The translations under genes and the position numbers were made by a program. The notes under the pieces are model-generated. The model ran no database searches and had not been told where the DNA came from. It saw nothing but the letters and a program-made list of their open reading frames with translations. DNA of 51,585 nt from Deltaproteobacteria bacterium (GTDB lineage: Bacteria > Myxococcota > UBA727 > VGSZ01), in assembly GCA_020850995.1 (NCBI GenBank), contig JADZDP010000111.1, positions 1 to 51,585 on the forward strand, written 5' to 3'. Positions 23,081 through 31,965 of the stretch are shown here, one piece after another. Position 1 is the stretch's first letter. The number at the start of each line of letters is the position of its first letter.

Positions 23081-24421
23081 ATGGAGCTGCTCTGGGCTGG
23101 ACCGGCGCCCCACCCCACGCTTGGCCGCGCATGCGCGGCGGCCGGGCTCACGCTCGCGCGCGTCGCGCGGCTGCCGACCGGCAAGGGCGGCGTGCTGTGC
23201 GCACGCCGACCGTGCGCGCGCGCGGGCCCGTGGATCTGGGTCACGCCGGTCGCGCTCGATGACGCGCTCGCCATCGAGGCCACGCTGGGCGGCGCGGTCG
23301 ATGTGGTCTCGCTGGCAGCGCCCGACGTGGCGGCGCGCCTGGTGCGCGCCGCGCGCCTGCTCGAGCAGCCGGCGACCCCTGTCCCCTCCGACGAGCACGC
23401 GGTGTTCGCCAGCGCCGCGGGCGTCGCGCTGGCACAGCAGCTCGCGCGCGCGGCGCAGACGTCGATGCCGGTGCTGCTGGTCGGCGAGACCGGCACCGGC
23501 AAGGAGGTGGCGGCACACCTGGTCCACGCCTGGTCGGAGCGCAAGAAGCGCCCCTTCGTCGCCATCAACTGCGCGGCCATCCCCAACGAGCTGATGGAGG
23601 CCGAGCTGTTCGGCTACACGCGCGGCGCCTTCTCGGGCGCGGTGCGCGACTACGACGGACGCTTCGCCGCCGGCGCAGGTGGCACCGTCTTCCTCGACGA
23701 GGTCGACGACACGCCGCTCGCCTTCCAGGTGAAGTTGTTGCGCGTGCTCGAGGACCGCGTGGTGTCGCGCCTCGGCGAGGACGCCGAGCGCACCGTCGAC
23801 TTCCGCCTGATCGCCGCCACCAACCGCGACCTGCACGCGTTGATCGAGCGCGGCGAATTCGGCGACGACCTGTACGAGCGCTTGGCCATCGTCACCGTCG
23901 AGCTGCCGCCCCTACGCGCGCGCGTCGACGACATCCCGCCGCTCGTCGACGCCTTCGTGCGCCGCTTCTACCAAGAGGAGCCGAGCGCGCGGCGCCGCCA
24001 TCAGGTGCGCGGCGTGGCGCCCGCCGCGCTCGCGCTGCTCTCGCGCTACCCCTGGCCGGGCAACATCCGCGAGCTGCGCAACACCGTCTACGCGGCGCTG
24101 GTGCACAAGCGCAGCGGCGAGGAGCTCTTGCTGTCCGACCTGCCGCGGCGCTTGCTGCGGCCCGAGCGGGGCGCGGGCGCCATCGTCGACGAGCAGGCGG
24201 TGGCAGCGCAGGTCGACGCCGGGCGCTTCGACCTGGTCGACGCGGTCACCATGCTCGAGCGTGCCGCGCTCGGGCACGCGCTCGACAAAAGCGGCGGCAA
24301 CGCCACCGGCGCGGCGCGCCTGCTCGGGCGCGTCGGCCGTGGACAGGCGCGCGACCCCGGCGGCACCGTGCGCGCCATGGCGGCGCGGCTCGGCCTCCGC
24401 GAGCGCTTGCGCCGTCGCTGA
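23081..24421 (+). CDS. Sigma-54-dependent transcriptional activator (AAA+)
   Basis: A 446-residue activator. Residues 1-115 are an unrecognised N-terminal domain with no FHA, PAS or receiver motif. The AAA+ core follows: Walker A GETGTGKE (135-142), AINCAAIP, the sigma-54 contact loop GAFSGA (182-187), Walker B VFLDEVDD (203-210) and the WPGNIRELRN motif. The Fis-type C-terminus begins GGNATGAARLLG and continues GRGQARDPGG, a variant known from myxobacterial activators. It hydrolyses ATP to open sigma-54 promoters. ATG 23081 was preferred to the TTG six bases upstream. It is divergent from the SPFH gene; no sigma-54 -24/-12 consensus is visible between them. Confidence 0.93.
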   Translation: MELLWAGPAPHPTLGRACAAAGLTLARVARLPTGKGGVLCARRPCARAGPWIWVTPVALDDALAIEATLGGAVDVVSLAAPDVAARLVRAARLLEQPATPVPSDEHAVFASAAGVALAQQLARAAQTSMPVLLVGETGTGKEVAAHLVHAWSERKKRPFVAINCAAIPNELMEAELFGYTRGAFSGAVRDYDGRFAAGAGGTVFLDEVDDTPLAFQVKLLRVLEDRVVSRLGEDAERTVDFRLIAATNRDLHALIERGEFGDDLYERLAIVTVELPPLRARVDDIPPLVDAFVRRFYQEEPSARRRHQVRGVAPAALALLSRYPWPGNIRELRNTVYAALVHKRSGEELLLSDLPRRLLRPERGAGAIVDEQAVAAQVDAGRFDLVDAVTMLERAALGHALDKSGGNATGAARLLGRVGRGQARDPGGTVRAMAARLGLRERLRRR

Positions 24422-24505
24422 CCACCAGCGGCGTCGACGACGGTGCCATCGTCGCGCCCCGCTCGGAGGCGGCGCTGCTCGCGCGGGTGGTACGCTGGGG
24501 TCGTC

Positions 24506-24580
24506 ATGGCGGGAGCGAGGGGCTTCCTTCGGAGCCCTCGGTGCGAGGAACGAGCGAGGAACGAGACGACCGATGCGTGA
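24506..24580 (+). other. Possible leader ORF (24 codons) before the EF-hand membrane protein
   Basis: TACGCT (24491-24496) has the -10-like form seen elsewhere. The first ATG after it opens a 24-codon frame ending TGA at 24580, and a 7-codon ATG frame starts at 24573 and overlaps that end. An 11-bp tandem repeat GCGAGGAACGA lies inside. The main gene starts at 24599. These may be regulatory leader peptides or chance. Confidence 0.25.
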
Positions 24581-24598
24581 ACCGCTGAAAGGCTAGCG

Positions 24599-25345
24599 AT
24601 GGTCGACTACCAGAGCTCAGGGCTCGAGCTCGACGAGCCAAAGCGTTCAGCAGCCCCATCGCGTGAGCGGCGTGCGGTGCAGCCGGAGGAGGCCGAGTGG
24701 CGTCGCAACCTCGCGTCCGCCGCCCAGGACGACGTCGAGGAGCCGCCACCACACTTGCTCTCGCACCTCGCCGTGTTGGCGCTGCAGGCGAGCGGCGTGG
24801 TCGCGCTGCTGGCGCCGGTCACCAGCCGCACCCCAGAGCGCACGCACCTGCTCGACTGCGCACTCGTGTACGGCGCGTTCTCGGTCTTGTTCATCCTCGA
24901 CGTGTTGGGCCGCGAGAACGCGCGCTACTGGGCAAACCGAGCACGGTCACGACGGCGAGGCGCGACAGCGCGAGCATGGCGCCCGCCGCGCGACGACGAC
25001 GACAGCCTGGACCCTGGCAAGGTTCGTCGTCGCGACGGTCTCCGTCGTCGCGGTGCAGACGCCAATCGCGATGGCGAGCTGTCGCTGGGCGAATCGGCGC
25101 GGGCACACTCCCGCGAGGCGGCCGGTGGCGCGGGCGCCACCGGGGCGTTCTTGTTTTTCGGCCTGGTCTTTGTCCTGAACTTCTGGCTGGCGGCGAAGAT
25201 CCCGCGCGTCGTGTTGTGGCCGCTCGCCGTGGTTCTTGTTGTCGCCACGCTCGTGCGTGCGGCCGACCTGACCGAGTCGCTCTCTCGCGAAGACAAGCAG
25301 GCAGCTGGGCGCGCGCACATCCACGAACAGCTTCGGCGGCGGTAG
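24599..25345 (+). CDS. Membrane protein with an EF-hand-like calcium loop
   Basis: A 248-residue protein with about four membrane segments: two at residues about 58-100 (LAVLALQASGVVALLAPV and LVYGAFSVLFILDVLG), two at about 180-220 (TGAFLFFGLVFVLNFWLA and VVLWPLAVVLVVATLV). Between them is an Arg-rich loop then DANRDGELSLGE (154-165), which matches a canonical EF-hand loop with D, N, D, S and E at ligand positions. This arrangement suggests calcium-responsive behaviour at the membrane; function is otherwise unknown. The loop argues against a frameshift in the Arg-rich stretch. N-terminal 55 residues are charged and cytoplasmic. Confidence 0.75.
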   Translation: MVDYQSSGLELDEPKRSAAPSRERRAVQPEEAEWRRNLASAAQDDVEEPPPHLLSHLAVLALQASGVVALLAPVTSRTPERTHLLDCALVYGAFSVLFILDVLGRENARYWANRARSRRRGATARAWRPPRDDDDSLDPGKVRRRDGLRRRGADANRDGELSLGESARAHSREAAGGAGATGAFLFFGLVFVLNFWLAAKIPRVVLWPLAVVLVVATLVRAADLTESLSREDKQAAGRAHIHEQLRRR

Positions 25346-25432
25346 CGGGCGCACCTGACCCAGCCCCTCGGTCGCGCGTCTGCCACCCCGCGCACTCGAC
25401 ACGAACACGCTCCATTTGGCAGGGTGCGCGAC

Positions 25433-26452
25433 ATGTCGGACGCGGGCACGCCCATCATCGAAGCCACGGGGCTCACCAAGAGCTTCACCGTGGCGCAGAA
25501 GGACCCCGGCCTGGCGGGCGCGCTGCGGCACTTCTTCCGTCGACGCACCAAGGAGATCCGCGCCGTCACCGAGGTGTCGTTCACCATCCGCCCAGGCGAG
25601 GTGGTGGGCTTCCTCGGCGCCAATGGTGCCGGCAAGACCACCACGCTCAAGATGCTCACGGGCCTCTTGCACCCGAGCGCCGGCAGCTGCGCCGTGGGCG
25701 GCTGGCAGCCCTTCCAACGCACCCGCGACTTCTTGCAGGCCATCACCCTGGTCATGGGCAACAAGCAGCAGCTCATGTGGGACCTGCCCACCGTCGACAC
25801 CCTCAAGCTCAACGCGGCCATCTACGGTGTCAGCGACGCCGAGTATCGCGCGCGCGTCGACGAGCTCGCGGCCATGCTCGAGCTTTCTGACAAGCTGACG
25901 CAGCCGGTGCGCAAGCTCTCGCTCGGCGAGCGCATGAAGGCCGAGCTGCTGGCAGCCTTGCTCCATGGGCCAAAGGTGCTCTTCCTCGACGAGCCAACCT
26001 TGGGCCTCGACGTCAACGCGCAGGTGGCCGTGCGCCACTTCCTCAAGCGCTACAACGCGATGACCGGCGCCACCATCCTGATGACCAGCCACTACATGGC
26101 CGACATCACCGCGCTGTGCCCGCGCGTCTTGGTCATCCACGAGGGCGCCTTGGTGCACGACGGTGGCCTCGACGAGCTCATGCGCCGCTTCGGCGCGCGT
26201 CGCGAGCTCAAGATCGAGCTGGCGCGCGCCGTCGAGCGCGGCGCGCTGGATGCGCTCGGCGAGGTCCTGAGCGTCGAGGGCAGCGTGGCGCGCATCGCCG
26301 TGGAGCCAGCACAGCTCGTGAGCGTGGTGGGGCGCGCGCTGGCCGAGCTGCCCGTGAGCGACCTGACCGTGCACGACCCGCCCATCGAGGAGGTGGTGGG
26401 CCGCGTCATCGGCAAGAGCCAGCGCGCCAACCATGCCGAGACGGGCACGTGA
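25433..26452 (+). CDS. ABC transporter ATP-binding protein of an ABC-2-type exporter
   Basis: A 339-residue ATPase. Walker A is GANGAGKTT (62-70), the signature is KLSLGERMKAEL (about 155) and Walker B is VLFLDEPTLGLD (about 175-187); the switch SHYM has the His. The C-terminal third (about 240-339) is an extra domain typical of the family that pairs with two six-helix permeases (COG4586/4587/3694 grouping). The substrate is not known; related systems are proposed to export small molecules or lipids. ATG 25433 is used with an AGGG site upstream; a GTG nine bases earlier is possible. The stop overlaps the first permease as GTGA. Confidence 0.92.
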   Translation: MSDAGTPIIEATGLTKSFTVAQKDPGLAGALRHFFRRRTKEIRAVTEVSFTIRPGEVVGFLGANGAGKTTTLKMLTGLLHPSAGSCAVGGWQPFQRTRDFLQAITLVMGNKQQLMWDLPTVDTLKLNAAIYGVSDAEYRARVDELAAMLELSDKLTQPVRKLSLGERMKAELLAALLHGPKVLFLDEPTLGLDVNAQVAVRHFLKRYNAMTGATILMTSHYMADITALCPRVLVIHEGALVHDGGLDELMRRFGARRELKIELARAVERGALDALGEVLSVEGSVARIAVEPAQLVSVVGRALAELPVSDLTVHDPPIEEVVGRVIGKSQRANHAETGT

Positions 26453-27240
26453 ACGCCGCGCTGCGCCGCATGAGCGGCCTCCTGTCGGCCTACTACGCGT
26501 ACATGACGGCGTACCGCGCTGAGCTCATCTTGTGGGCGCTGGCCAACTCGCTGCCCTTCATCCTGATGGGTGCTTGGTACCAAGCGGCCGAGAACGGCGG
26601 CTACGGCTTCTCCGGCGTCGAGGTGGCGCGCTACTTCCTCGCGGTCTTCGTGGTCCGCCAGCTCACCGTGGTGTGGGTGATCTGGGAGTTCGATCAAGAC
26701 GTGCAGCGCGGCCGCCTGTCGCAGTACCTCTTGCAGCCCGTCGACCCGGCCTGGCGCTACATCGCCGCGCACCTGTCGGAGCGCGTGGCGCGCCTGCCCT
26801 TCTCGGCGCTCATCATCGCGCTCTTCTTCTTGCTCTTCCCGCCCGCGCGCTTCGTGCCGCACGCGAGCGACCTGCTGCTCGCGCTGGTGTTCGCCTCGCT
26901 CGCGTTCGCGCTGCGCTTCGCCATGCAATACACGCTGGCGCTGTTTGCGCTGTGGACCGAGCGCGCCTCGAGCCTCGAGGGGTTGATGTTCATCCTCTAC
27001 CTCGTGCTCTCGGGCGCCATCGCGCCCCTCGAGGTCTTCCCCGACGCGCTGCGCGCGGCCGTGCTGTGGACGCCCTTCCCCTACTTCATCTGGGTGCCCG
27101 CGCGCCTGTTGAGCGGCGGCGTCGACGTCGATCTGGTCCAGGCCGCGTTGGTGTGCCTGGGGTGGATCACGCTCTTCGTCGTGCTCAACCGCGTGGTGTG
27201 GCGCCGCGGCCTCAAGCGTCACTCGGCCATGGGAGCCTGA
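26449..27240 (+). CDS. ABC-2-type permease, first subunit
   Basis: A 263-residue membrane protein with about six helices. Segments include LILWALANSLPFILMGAWY (about 26-44), the arginine-flanked FLAVFVVRQLTVVWVIW (about 63-79) and LIIALFFLLFPPARF (about 118-132). The motif GRLSQYLLQPVDPAWRY in the first loop matches the second permease (GTLDFVLLKPIDAQL), a shared feature of this family. Works with the adjacent ATPase and second permease as one exporter. GTG 26449 overlaps the ATPase stop by 4 nt, giving translational coupling and supporting this start. Confidence 0.88.
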   Translation: MNAALRRMSGLLSAYYAYMTAYRAELILWALANSLPFILMGAWYQAAENGGYGFSGVEVARYFLAVFVVRQLTVVWVIWEFDQDVQRGRLSQYLLQPVDPAWRYIAAHLSERVARLPFSALIIALFFLLFPPARFVPHASDLLLALVFASLAFALRFAMQYTLALFALWTERASSLEGLMFILYLVLSGAIAPLEVFPDALRAAVLWTPFPYFIWVPARLLSGGVDVDLVQAALVCLGWITLFVVLNRVVWRRGLKRHSAMGA

Positions 27241-28019
27241 TGGCGCGCCTGCTTCGCATCCTGCGCTGCTACTGGTCGACCTCGCTGCAGGCGGAGCTCG
27301 AGTACCGCTCCAACTTCGTGGTGCAAGCGATCGGCAGCTCGCTTGCGCTGGCCGGCTCCATCTTCGCGCTCTCGCTCTTCTATCGAGGCGCGGGCTTCCC
27401 TGGCTGGACCTTCGAGGAGGGCCTGGTGGTGCAGGGGCTGTACTCGGCCTTCGCCGGCGCCATCGCCTGCCTGCTCAGCCCCAACCTGAGCCGCATCGTG
27501 CAGCACGTGGAGGCGGGCACGCTCGACTTCGTGCTGCTCAAGCCCATCGACGCACAGCTAACACTCTCCTTGCGCGTGCTCTCGCCCTGGGGCGTGCCCG
27601 ATCTGCTGTTCGGCATCGGCGTCATCGCCTATGGCGCCTGGCATGCGCCCGCGCGCGAGGGCAGCGTCATGCTCGCGATCGTGGCCGCGGGCTTCGGCGC
27701 GATCATCATCTACGGGATGTGGTTCTTGGTGGCCACCACCAGCGTGTGGTTCACCAAGATCTACAACGCCACCGAGGTACTGCGCGGCCTGCTCGACGCC
27801 GGGCGCTTCCCCATGGCGGCGTACCCGGCGGCCTATCGCTTCGTGTTCACCTTCGTGGTGCCGGTGGCCTTCCTCACCACGGTGCCGGCGGAGCTGCTGC
27901 TCGGGCGCGGTCAGCCCGCCATGCTGCTCGGCGCCGCGGGGCTCGCGCTGCTGCTCTTGGTGGCCTCGCGCGCCTTCTGGCGCTTCGCGCTCAAGAGCTA
28001 CACGGGTGCGTCGGGCTGA
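27240..28019 (+). CDS. ABC-2-type permease, second subunit
   Basis: A 259-residue membrane protein with about six helices, for example VQAIGSSLALAGSIFALSL (about 29-47), an IVAAGFGAIIIYGMWFLVATTSV stretch (about 140-165) and LLGAAGLALLLLVAS near the end. A family motif GTLDFVLLKPIDAQL lies at about residue 92, matching the loop of the first permease. It completes the three-gene exporter. The ATG overlaps the previous stop by one base (TGATG), so all three genes are one transcriptional and translational unit. The next gene has its own -10-like element and is probably separate. Confidence 0.88.
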   Translation: MARLLRILRCYWSTSLQAELEYRSNFVVQAIGSSLALAGSIFALSLFYRGAGFPGWTFEEGLVVQGLYSAFAGAIACLLSPNLSRIVQHVEAGTLDFVLLKPIDAQLTLSLRVLSPWGVPDLLFGIGVIAYGAWHAPAREGSVMLAIVAAGFGAIIIYGMWFLVATTSVWFTKIYNATEVLRGLLDAGRFPMAAYPAAYRFVFTFVVPVAFLTTVPAELLLGRGQPAMLLGAAGLALLLLVASRAFWRFALKSYTGASG

Positions 28020-28049
28020 ACCCCCTTACCCTGCGCGCGCCCCGCGCCG

Positions 28050-28055
28050 TAGGGT
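28050..28055 (+). promoter_or_regulatory. -10-like element TAGGGT
   Basis: TAGGGT lies 7 nt before the asparaginase-domain ATG at 28063, fitting the TAnnnT pattern seen before other genes here. No -35 is visible. Confidence 0.3.
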
Positions 28056-28062
28056 CGCCGCC

Positions 28063-28593
28063 ATGGACTCGCAGAAGCGCATCGCCTTGCTCTCGACGGG
28101 CGGCACCATCGAGAAGACCTACAACGAGAGCGACGGCACCATCAGCAACCAGCGCTCGGTGCTCGACATCATGCTCGCGAGCCTGATCCTCCGCGGCGTG
28201 CTCATCGAGCGCGTACCGGTCATGAACAAAGACTCGCTCTTGATGAGCGAGGCCGATCACGAGTGCATCGCTGCCGTGGCGGCGCTCTACGCCGACAGCC
28301 ACCAGGGCATCGTCATCACGCATGGCACCGATCGCTTGCAGTTCACGGGCGAGCACCTGGTGCGAAAGCTCGGCCAAAGCCCGCGCGTGCCCATCGTGCT
28401 CACCGGCGCCATGCGCCCCTACGAGCTGCGCACCACCGACGCGCTGCAGAACCTCACGGAGGCGCTCTTGGCCGTGCAGCTCGCGCCGCCCGGCGTCTAC
28501 GTGGCCATGCACAACCAGGTGCTGCGCTTCCCGGGCGTGGTCAAGGACGCCAAGGCGCAGCGCTTCCTGCGCGCCGACGCAGGGGCGGCATGA
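28063..28593 (+). CDS. Single-domain asparaginase-like protein
   Basis: A 176-residue protein that matches only the N-terminal domain of type I/II L-asparaginases. It has STGGTIEKTY (residues 11-20, with the first catalytic Thr and Tyr) and THGTDRL (86-92, with Thr and Asp). TGAMRP follows at about 112-117. Full asparaginases are about 330 residues and have a second domain carrying one active-site residue, absent here. The gene is not a broken fragment: it ends cleanly in ATGA overlap with the next gene. Catalysis would need a partner subunit or a different residue set. Short asparaginase-domain proteins are known in bacteria. Confidence 0.82.
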   Translation: MDSQKRIALLSTGGTIEKTYNESDGTISNQRSVLDIMLASLILRGVLIERVPVMNKDSLLMSEADHECIAAVAALYADSHQGIVITHGTDRLQFTGEHLVRKLGQSPRVPIVLTGAMRPYELRTTDALQNLTEALLAVQLAPPGVYVAMHNQVLRFPGVVKDAKAQRFLRADAGAA

Positions 28594-29480
28594 CGCGCGT
28601 CGAGCGACACTTCGAAGATGTGGCGCGGCGGCTCACCATGCTGCAGCTCATGGATCCGGGCCCGTGCGCGCCCGCCGACGGCAGCGACGTGTTCGCGCGC
28701 GGCGACCGCTTCGCGCACACCTATACCGAGGCTGGCCTGCGCACGGCCATCCACGAGTACGGCCTCGACGACAAGATGCGCGCCATCGGCGTCGACCAGT
28801 ACGAGCTGCGCATCACGGAAGAAGATCCCTTCCGCCACCGCCTGGAAGTGCTCGTGCCCGGCGACGAGCTCGCCGATCGCCACGTGATGGACCTGCGCAT
28901 CCACTTGACACGCGTGGGCCTGCCCGGAGTCGAGGAGAGCGCCGACGTCGTCGTCATCGACTGGCTCCTGATGCAGAACCCGCGCGCGCCGTTCACGCGA
29001 GCTCGGCCGCGCTTGCCCGGCCAGCGTTACCCCGGCACCGGGCTCGGGCGCGAGGTGGCGCAGCTGCTGTTCTTGCTCACCCGCCGCGTCCAGCGTGAGG
29101 CGCTGGTCACGGTGCCGGAGCGCTTCCATCTCGCCGAGCTGTACCGGCGCGGCGGCTGGCATGCCATCAACCTCGAACAGGAGCACGTCCTCGCGGACGT
29201 GCTCGCCGCCACCCGGCACCTCGGCTTCGCGGCGCGCGCCTGGGCCATCGAGCGCGGCCTGGTGAAGGACGAGCACGGCGTGCCCTTCAGCTACCGCCCG
29301 CACGAGCGCGTTTTGCCGGTGGCGGAGCGCCTCGAGCAGGCGCTCGCACCCGGCGGCTTCCTCATGCTCAAGGAGGTGCTGCGCGCGCCGCGCCAGTTCG
29401 AGGTGGACCTGCCAGCGCTGCGGCGATCGCTCGAGGAGGATCCGGTCGACGGCCTCGACCCCGACGGGGTGGAGGCCTGA
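28590..29480 (+). CDS. Conserved hypothetical protein coupled to the asparaginase-domain gene
   Basis: A 296-residue soluble protein, no signal or membrane helix. Notable motifs: VVIDWLLMQNPRAPFT (about 112-127) followed by RPRLPGQRYPGTGLG (about 130-144), and a central LLFLLTRRVQREALV. The order suggests an alpha/beta enzyme or adaptor domain, but I do not recognise a family. The ATG overlaps the asparaginase-domain stop (ATGA), so the two products are probably made in balance and may interact; supplying a missing active-site residue is a testable idea. The tail is acidic (DPVDGLDPDGVEA). Confidence 0.7.
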   Translation: MTRVERHFEDVARRLTMLQLMDPGPCAPADGSDVFARGDRFAHTYTEAGLRTAIHEYGLDDKMRAIGVDQYELRITEEDPFRHRLEVLVPGDELADRHVMDLRIHLTRVGLPGVEESADVVVIDWLLMQNPRAPFTRARPRLPGQRYPGTGLGREVAQLLFLLTRRVQREALVTVPERFHLAELYRRGGWHAINLEQEHVLADVLAATRHLGFAARAWAIERGLVKDEHGVPFSYRPHERVLPVAERLEQALAPGGFLMLKEVLRAPRQFEVDLPALRRSLEEDPVDGLDPDGVEA

Positions 29481-29537
29481 GGCAAGGGCCAGCCGATCCC
29501 CCTTCCCTCTGCCACCGCCACCAGCGAACAACGGTGC

Positions 29538-30170
<633 letters not shown>

Positions 30171-30171
30171 A

Positions 30172-30507
30172 TCATCCCAAGAGGAGCTGCTGTACGCGCG
30201 CGCTCGCGCGCTCGCCGTCGTCGAACACCAGCGCCACGGCCGGCGGCAAGGGCCGCCCGCGCTCGCGACCCGTCCAGCGCACACGCACCACGCGGATGGC
30301 CAGCTCCACGCTGACGGCGCCGCGCGCCAGCGTGGCGCGCCCGCGCGCACCGAGCGGCGGCACCGGCGCGCCCGCCGCCAGCTCGAGCAGCGCGCCGCCC
30401 GCGGAGACGTCGAGCACGCGCGGCACCGACCACGCGCTGCCCTGCACGTCGAGCTGCGCGCTGACCACGGCGCTCGAACGTGCGTGGCGGCGACGTTCGC
30501 CCTCCAT
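30172..30507 (-). CDS. PilZ-domain protein, possible c-di-GMP receptor
   Basis: A 111-residue single PilZ domain. The RRRHAR motif (residues 5-10) supplies the RxxxR ligand site, and DVSAGGALLE (about 33-42) supplies the D/NxSxxG motif; both are needed to bind cyclic di-GMP. A beta-barrel pattern fills the rest. It is the last gene of a minus-strand operon with two lipoproteins, starting 3 nt after the upstream stop, so c-di-GMP control may act on that envelope function. Another possibility is a type IV pilus or gliding adaptor, since many myxobacterial PilZ proteins are single-domain. Confidence 0.88.
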   Translation of the reverse strand: MEGERRRHARSSAVVSAQLDVQGSAWSVPRVLDVSAGGALLELAAGAPVPPLGARGRATLARGAVSVELAIRVVRVRWTGRERGRPLPPAVALVFDDGERASARVQQLLLG

Positions 30508-30510
30508 GGC

Positions 30511-31965
30511 TCAGAAGTCTGCCGAGAAGCCCACTTGGTGGATCTCGTTTCTGTTGCTGAAGCCGATCAAGATGCGGCCCGCCGACAGCGGCAAGAACGC
30601 CGAGGGGAGGTCGTTGTCGTTCTGGAACGCGCCGCGTTTGACGTCGTTGGTGACGTCGTCGCCCTGCTCGCTCGGCAGCGGGATGGAGAAGCCGATGGCG
30701 GCGTTTGGCAACACGTAGGCGAACCAGGGCGCGCCGAACGCGGTCTCCTGCAAGAACAGCTTGGCGCTGGCGCTCGGCATCGTTGACGGCACCGCCGTGC
30801 CGGCCAGGTCGACCTCGGGGAAGCCCGACACCGGCGACGCGGCGCTCAGGTCGCTGCCGCTCTCGCGCTCGTAGCGGAAGAACAGCGCGCGCCCGCCGCT
30901 CCCCTCGGTGGGCAGGGTGATGAGCACGTTGGGGATGTCCTCGTCGGCCGCGCTGGTGACGAGCTGGTGCGGGTCGGGGATGCCGGGGTTCACGCGGAAC
31001 AGCGCGCCGTGGGTGCCTTCGGGCAGCGTGATGGCCTCGATGTCGGAGTTGGCGATGGGTGGCCCGTGCCAGGTGAGCTCACCGTGATTGCGCTGCACCG
31101 GCACCAAGCGCGGCAGCGCGCCGGCACCGCCGCGGTCGAACACCAGCACCACGTCACCCAGACGGGTGTCGTTGGTGGCCACGGTCCACAGGCCGGCGAT
31201 GGCGTCGAAGGCGACATCGCCGGTGACCTCCTCCATGCCACGCGCCGCGCTCTCTTGGTCGGTGGGCTCGAAGCGCACCACCTTGAGCTCGTCGCTGCCG
31301 CGCTCGGCGAACACCACGCGGGCGTCGCCGTTGGTGTCGTCGCCGCTGTCGACGAAGGTCACCAGATCGATCTGGTCGAGCGCCGCGTCGCGGTACGACT
31401 GCGCGAATTGCAGGTCGTCGTAGTGGAGCACCGCGCCCCCGCCCACCGAGCACGAGAACCACAGCTCGTCGCCGCGTGGGAGCTGCAGGGGCGCCTGATC
31501 CGCGAACCAGTGCATCTCGTCGACGTCACAGCCGCCGCTGATGTTGTTGAAGTCGAAGCGGGGGCTCGACGCCATGCGATGCGTGCCGAGGTCAAGCTCT
31601 CCCACCTCGTCGAGCGAGCCGCCGCTGCTCCACGTCGCCACCAGCGCGGTGGTGGCGTCTTGCGGATCCTGGAAGATGGCGGTGACCGGCGCGTTGAGCT
31701 GCTCCACCACGGGCACGCGCAGGTTCCCGTTCGGCCCGCCATCCGCGCCCGGCCCACCGTCGTCGCCCGGGCCGATGGGGCCGGCGTCGATGAGCGGGGT
31801 ATCCGGGGGCGTTTCGGGCACGCAGACGCCGCCGACGCCGCACACCTCACCGACCGGGCAGTTGCGGTCGAGCTCGCACTCGCGCTGCGGGCAGGCAGCG
31901 ACGACGATCGCGCCCATGGCGCACAGCATCGCGGCCAAGACGAGGGGAGGGCTCAGGGTGCGCAT
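30511..31965 (-). CDS. Hypothetical lipoprotein with beta-propeller-like repeats
   Basis: A 484-residue secreted protein with signal segment ending VVAAC (Cys25), so a lipoprotein. A short Cys-rich stretch (CPQRECELDRNCPVGEVC) follows, then a proline/glycine/aspartate linker. The main domain has repeated four-strand-like units with phrases such as GDELWFSCSVGGGAVL, DARVVFAERGSDELKVVRF and GDVVLVFDRGG, consistent with a beta-propeller or similar repeat. No catalytic motif. ATG 31965 is preceded by AGGAG at 8-nt spacing; the frame opens 18 bases earlier at another ATG. The start lies inside the preceding lipoprotein gene by 13 nt. Confidence 0.8.
   Translation of the reverse strand: MRTLSPPLVLAAMLCAMGAIVVAACPQRECELDRNCPVGEVCGVGGVCVPETPPDTPLIDAGPIGPGDDGGPGADGGPNGNLRVPVVEQLNAPVTAIFQDPQDATTALVATWSSGGSLDEVGELDLGTHRMASSPRFDFNNISGGCDVDEMHWFADQAPLQLPRGDELWFSCSVGGGAVLHYDDLQFAQSYRDAALDQIDLVTFVDSGDDTNGDARVVFAERGSDELKVVRFEPTDQESAARGMEEVTGDVAFDAIAGLWTVATNDTRLGDVVLVFDRGGAGALPRLVPVQRNHGELTWHGPPIANSDIEAITLPEGTHGALFRVNPGIPDPHQLVTSAADEDIPNVLITLPTEGSGGRALFFRYERESGSDLSAASPVSGFPEVDLAGTAVPSTMPSASAKLFLQETAFGAPWFAYVLPNAAIGFSIPLPSEQGDDVTNDVKRGAFQNDNDLPSAFLPLSAGRILIGFSNRNEIHQVGFSADF

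Noticed and set aside
21113..23836. N-terminal extension of the SPFH gene to 23836
   Set aside because: It would cross the divergent activator gene and lacks domain character; ATG 22954 has a GGAGG site and an immediate membrane helix.
24950..25060. Suspected frameshift in the Arg-rich loop of the EF-hand membrane protein
   Set aside because: Another frame shows a membrane-like stretch, but the main frame runs straight into a perfect EF-hand loop and later membrane helices, so one intact gene is more likely.
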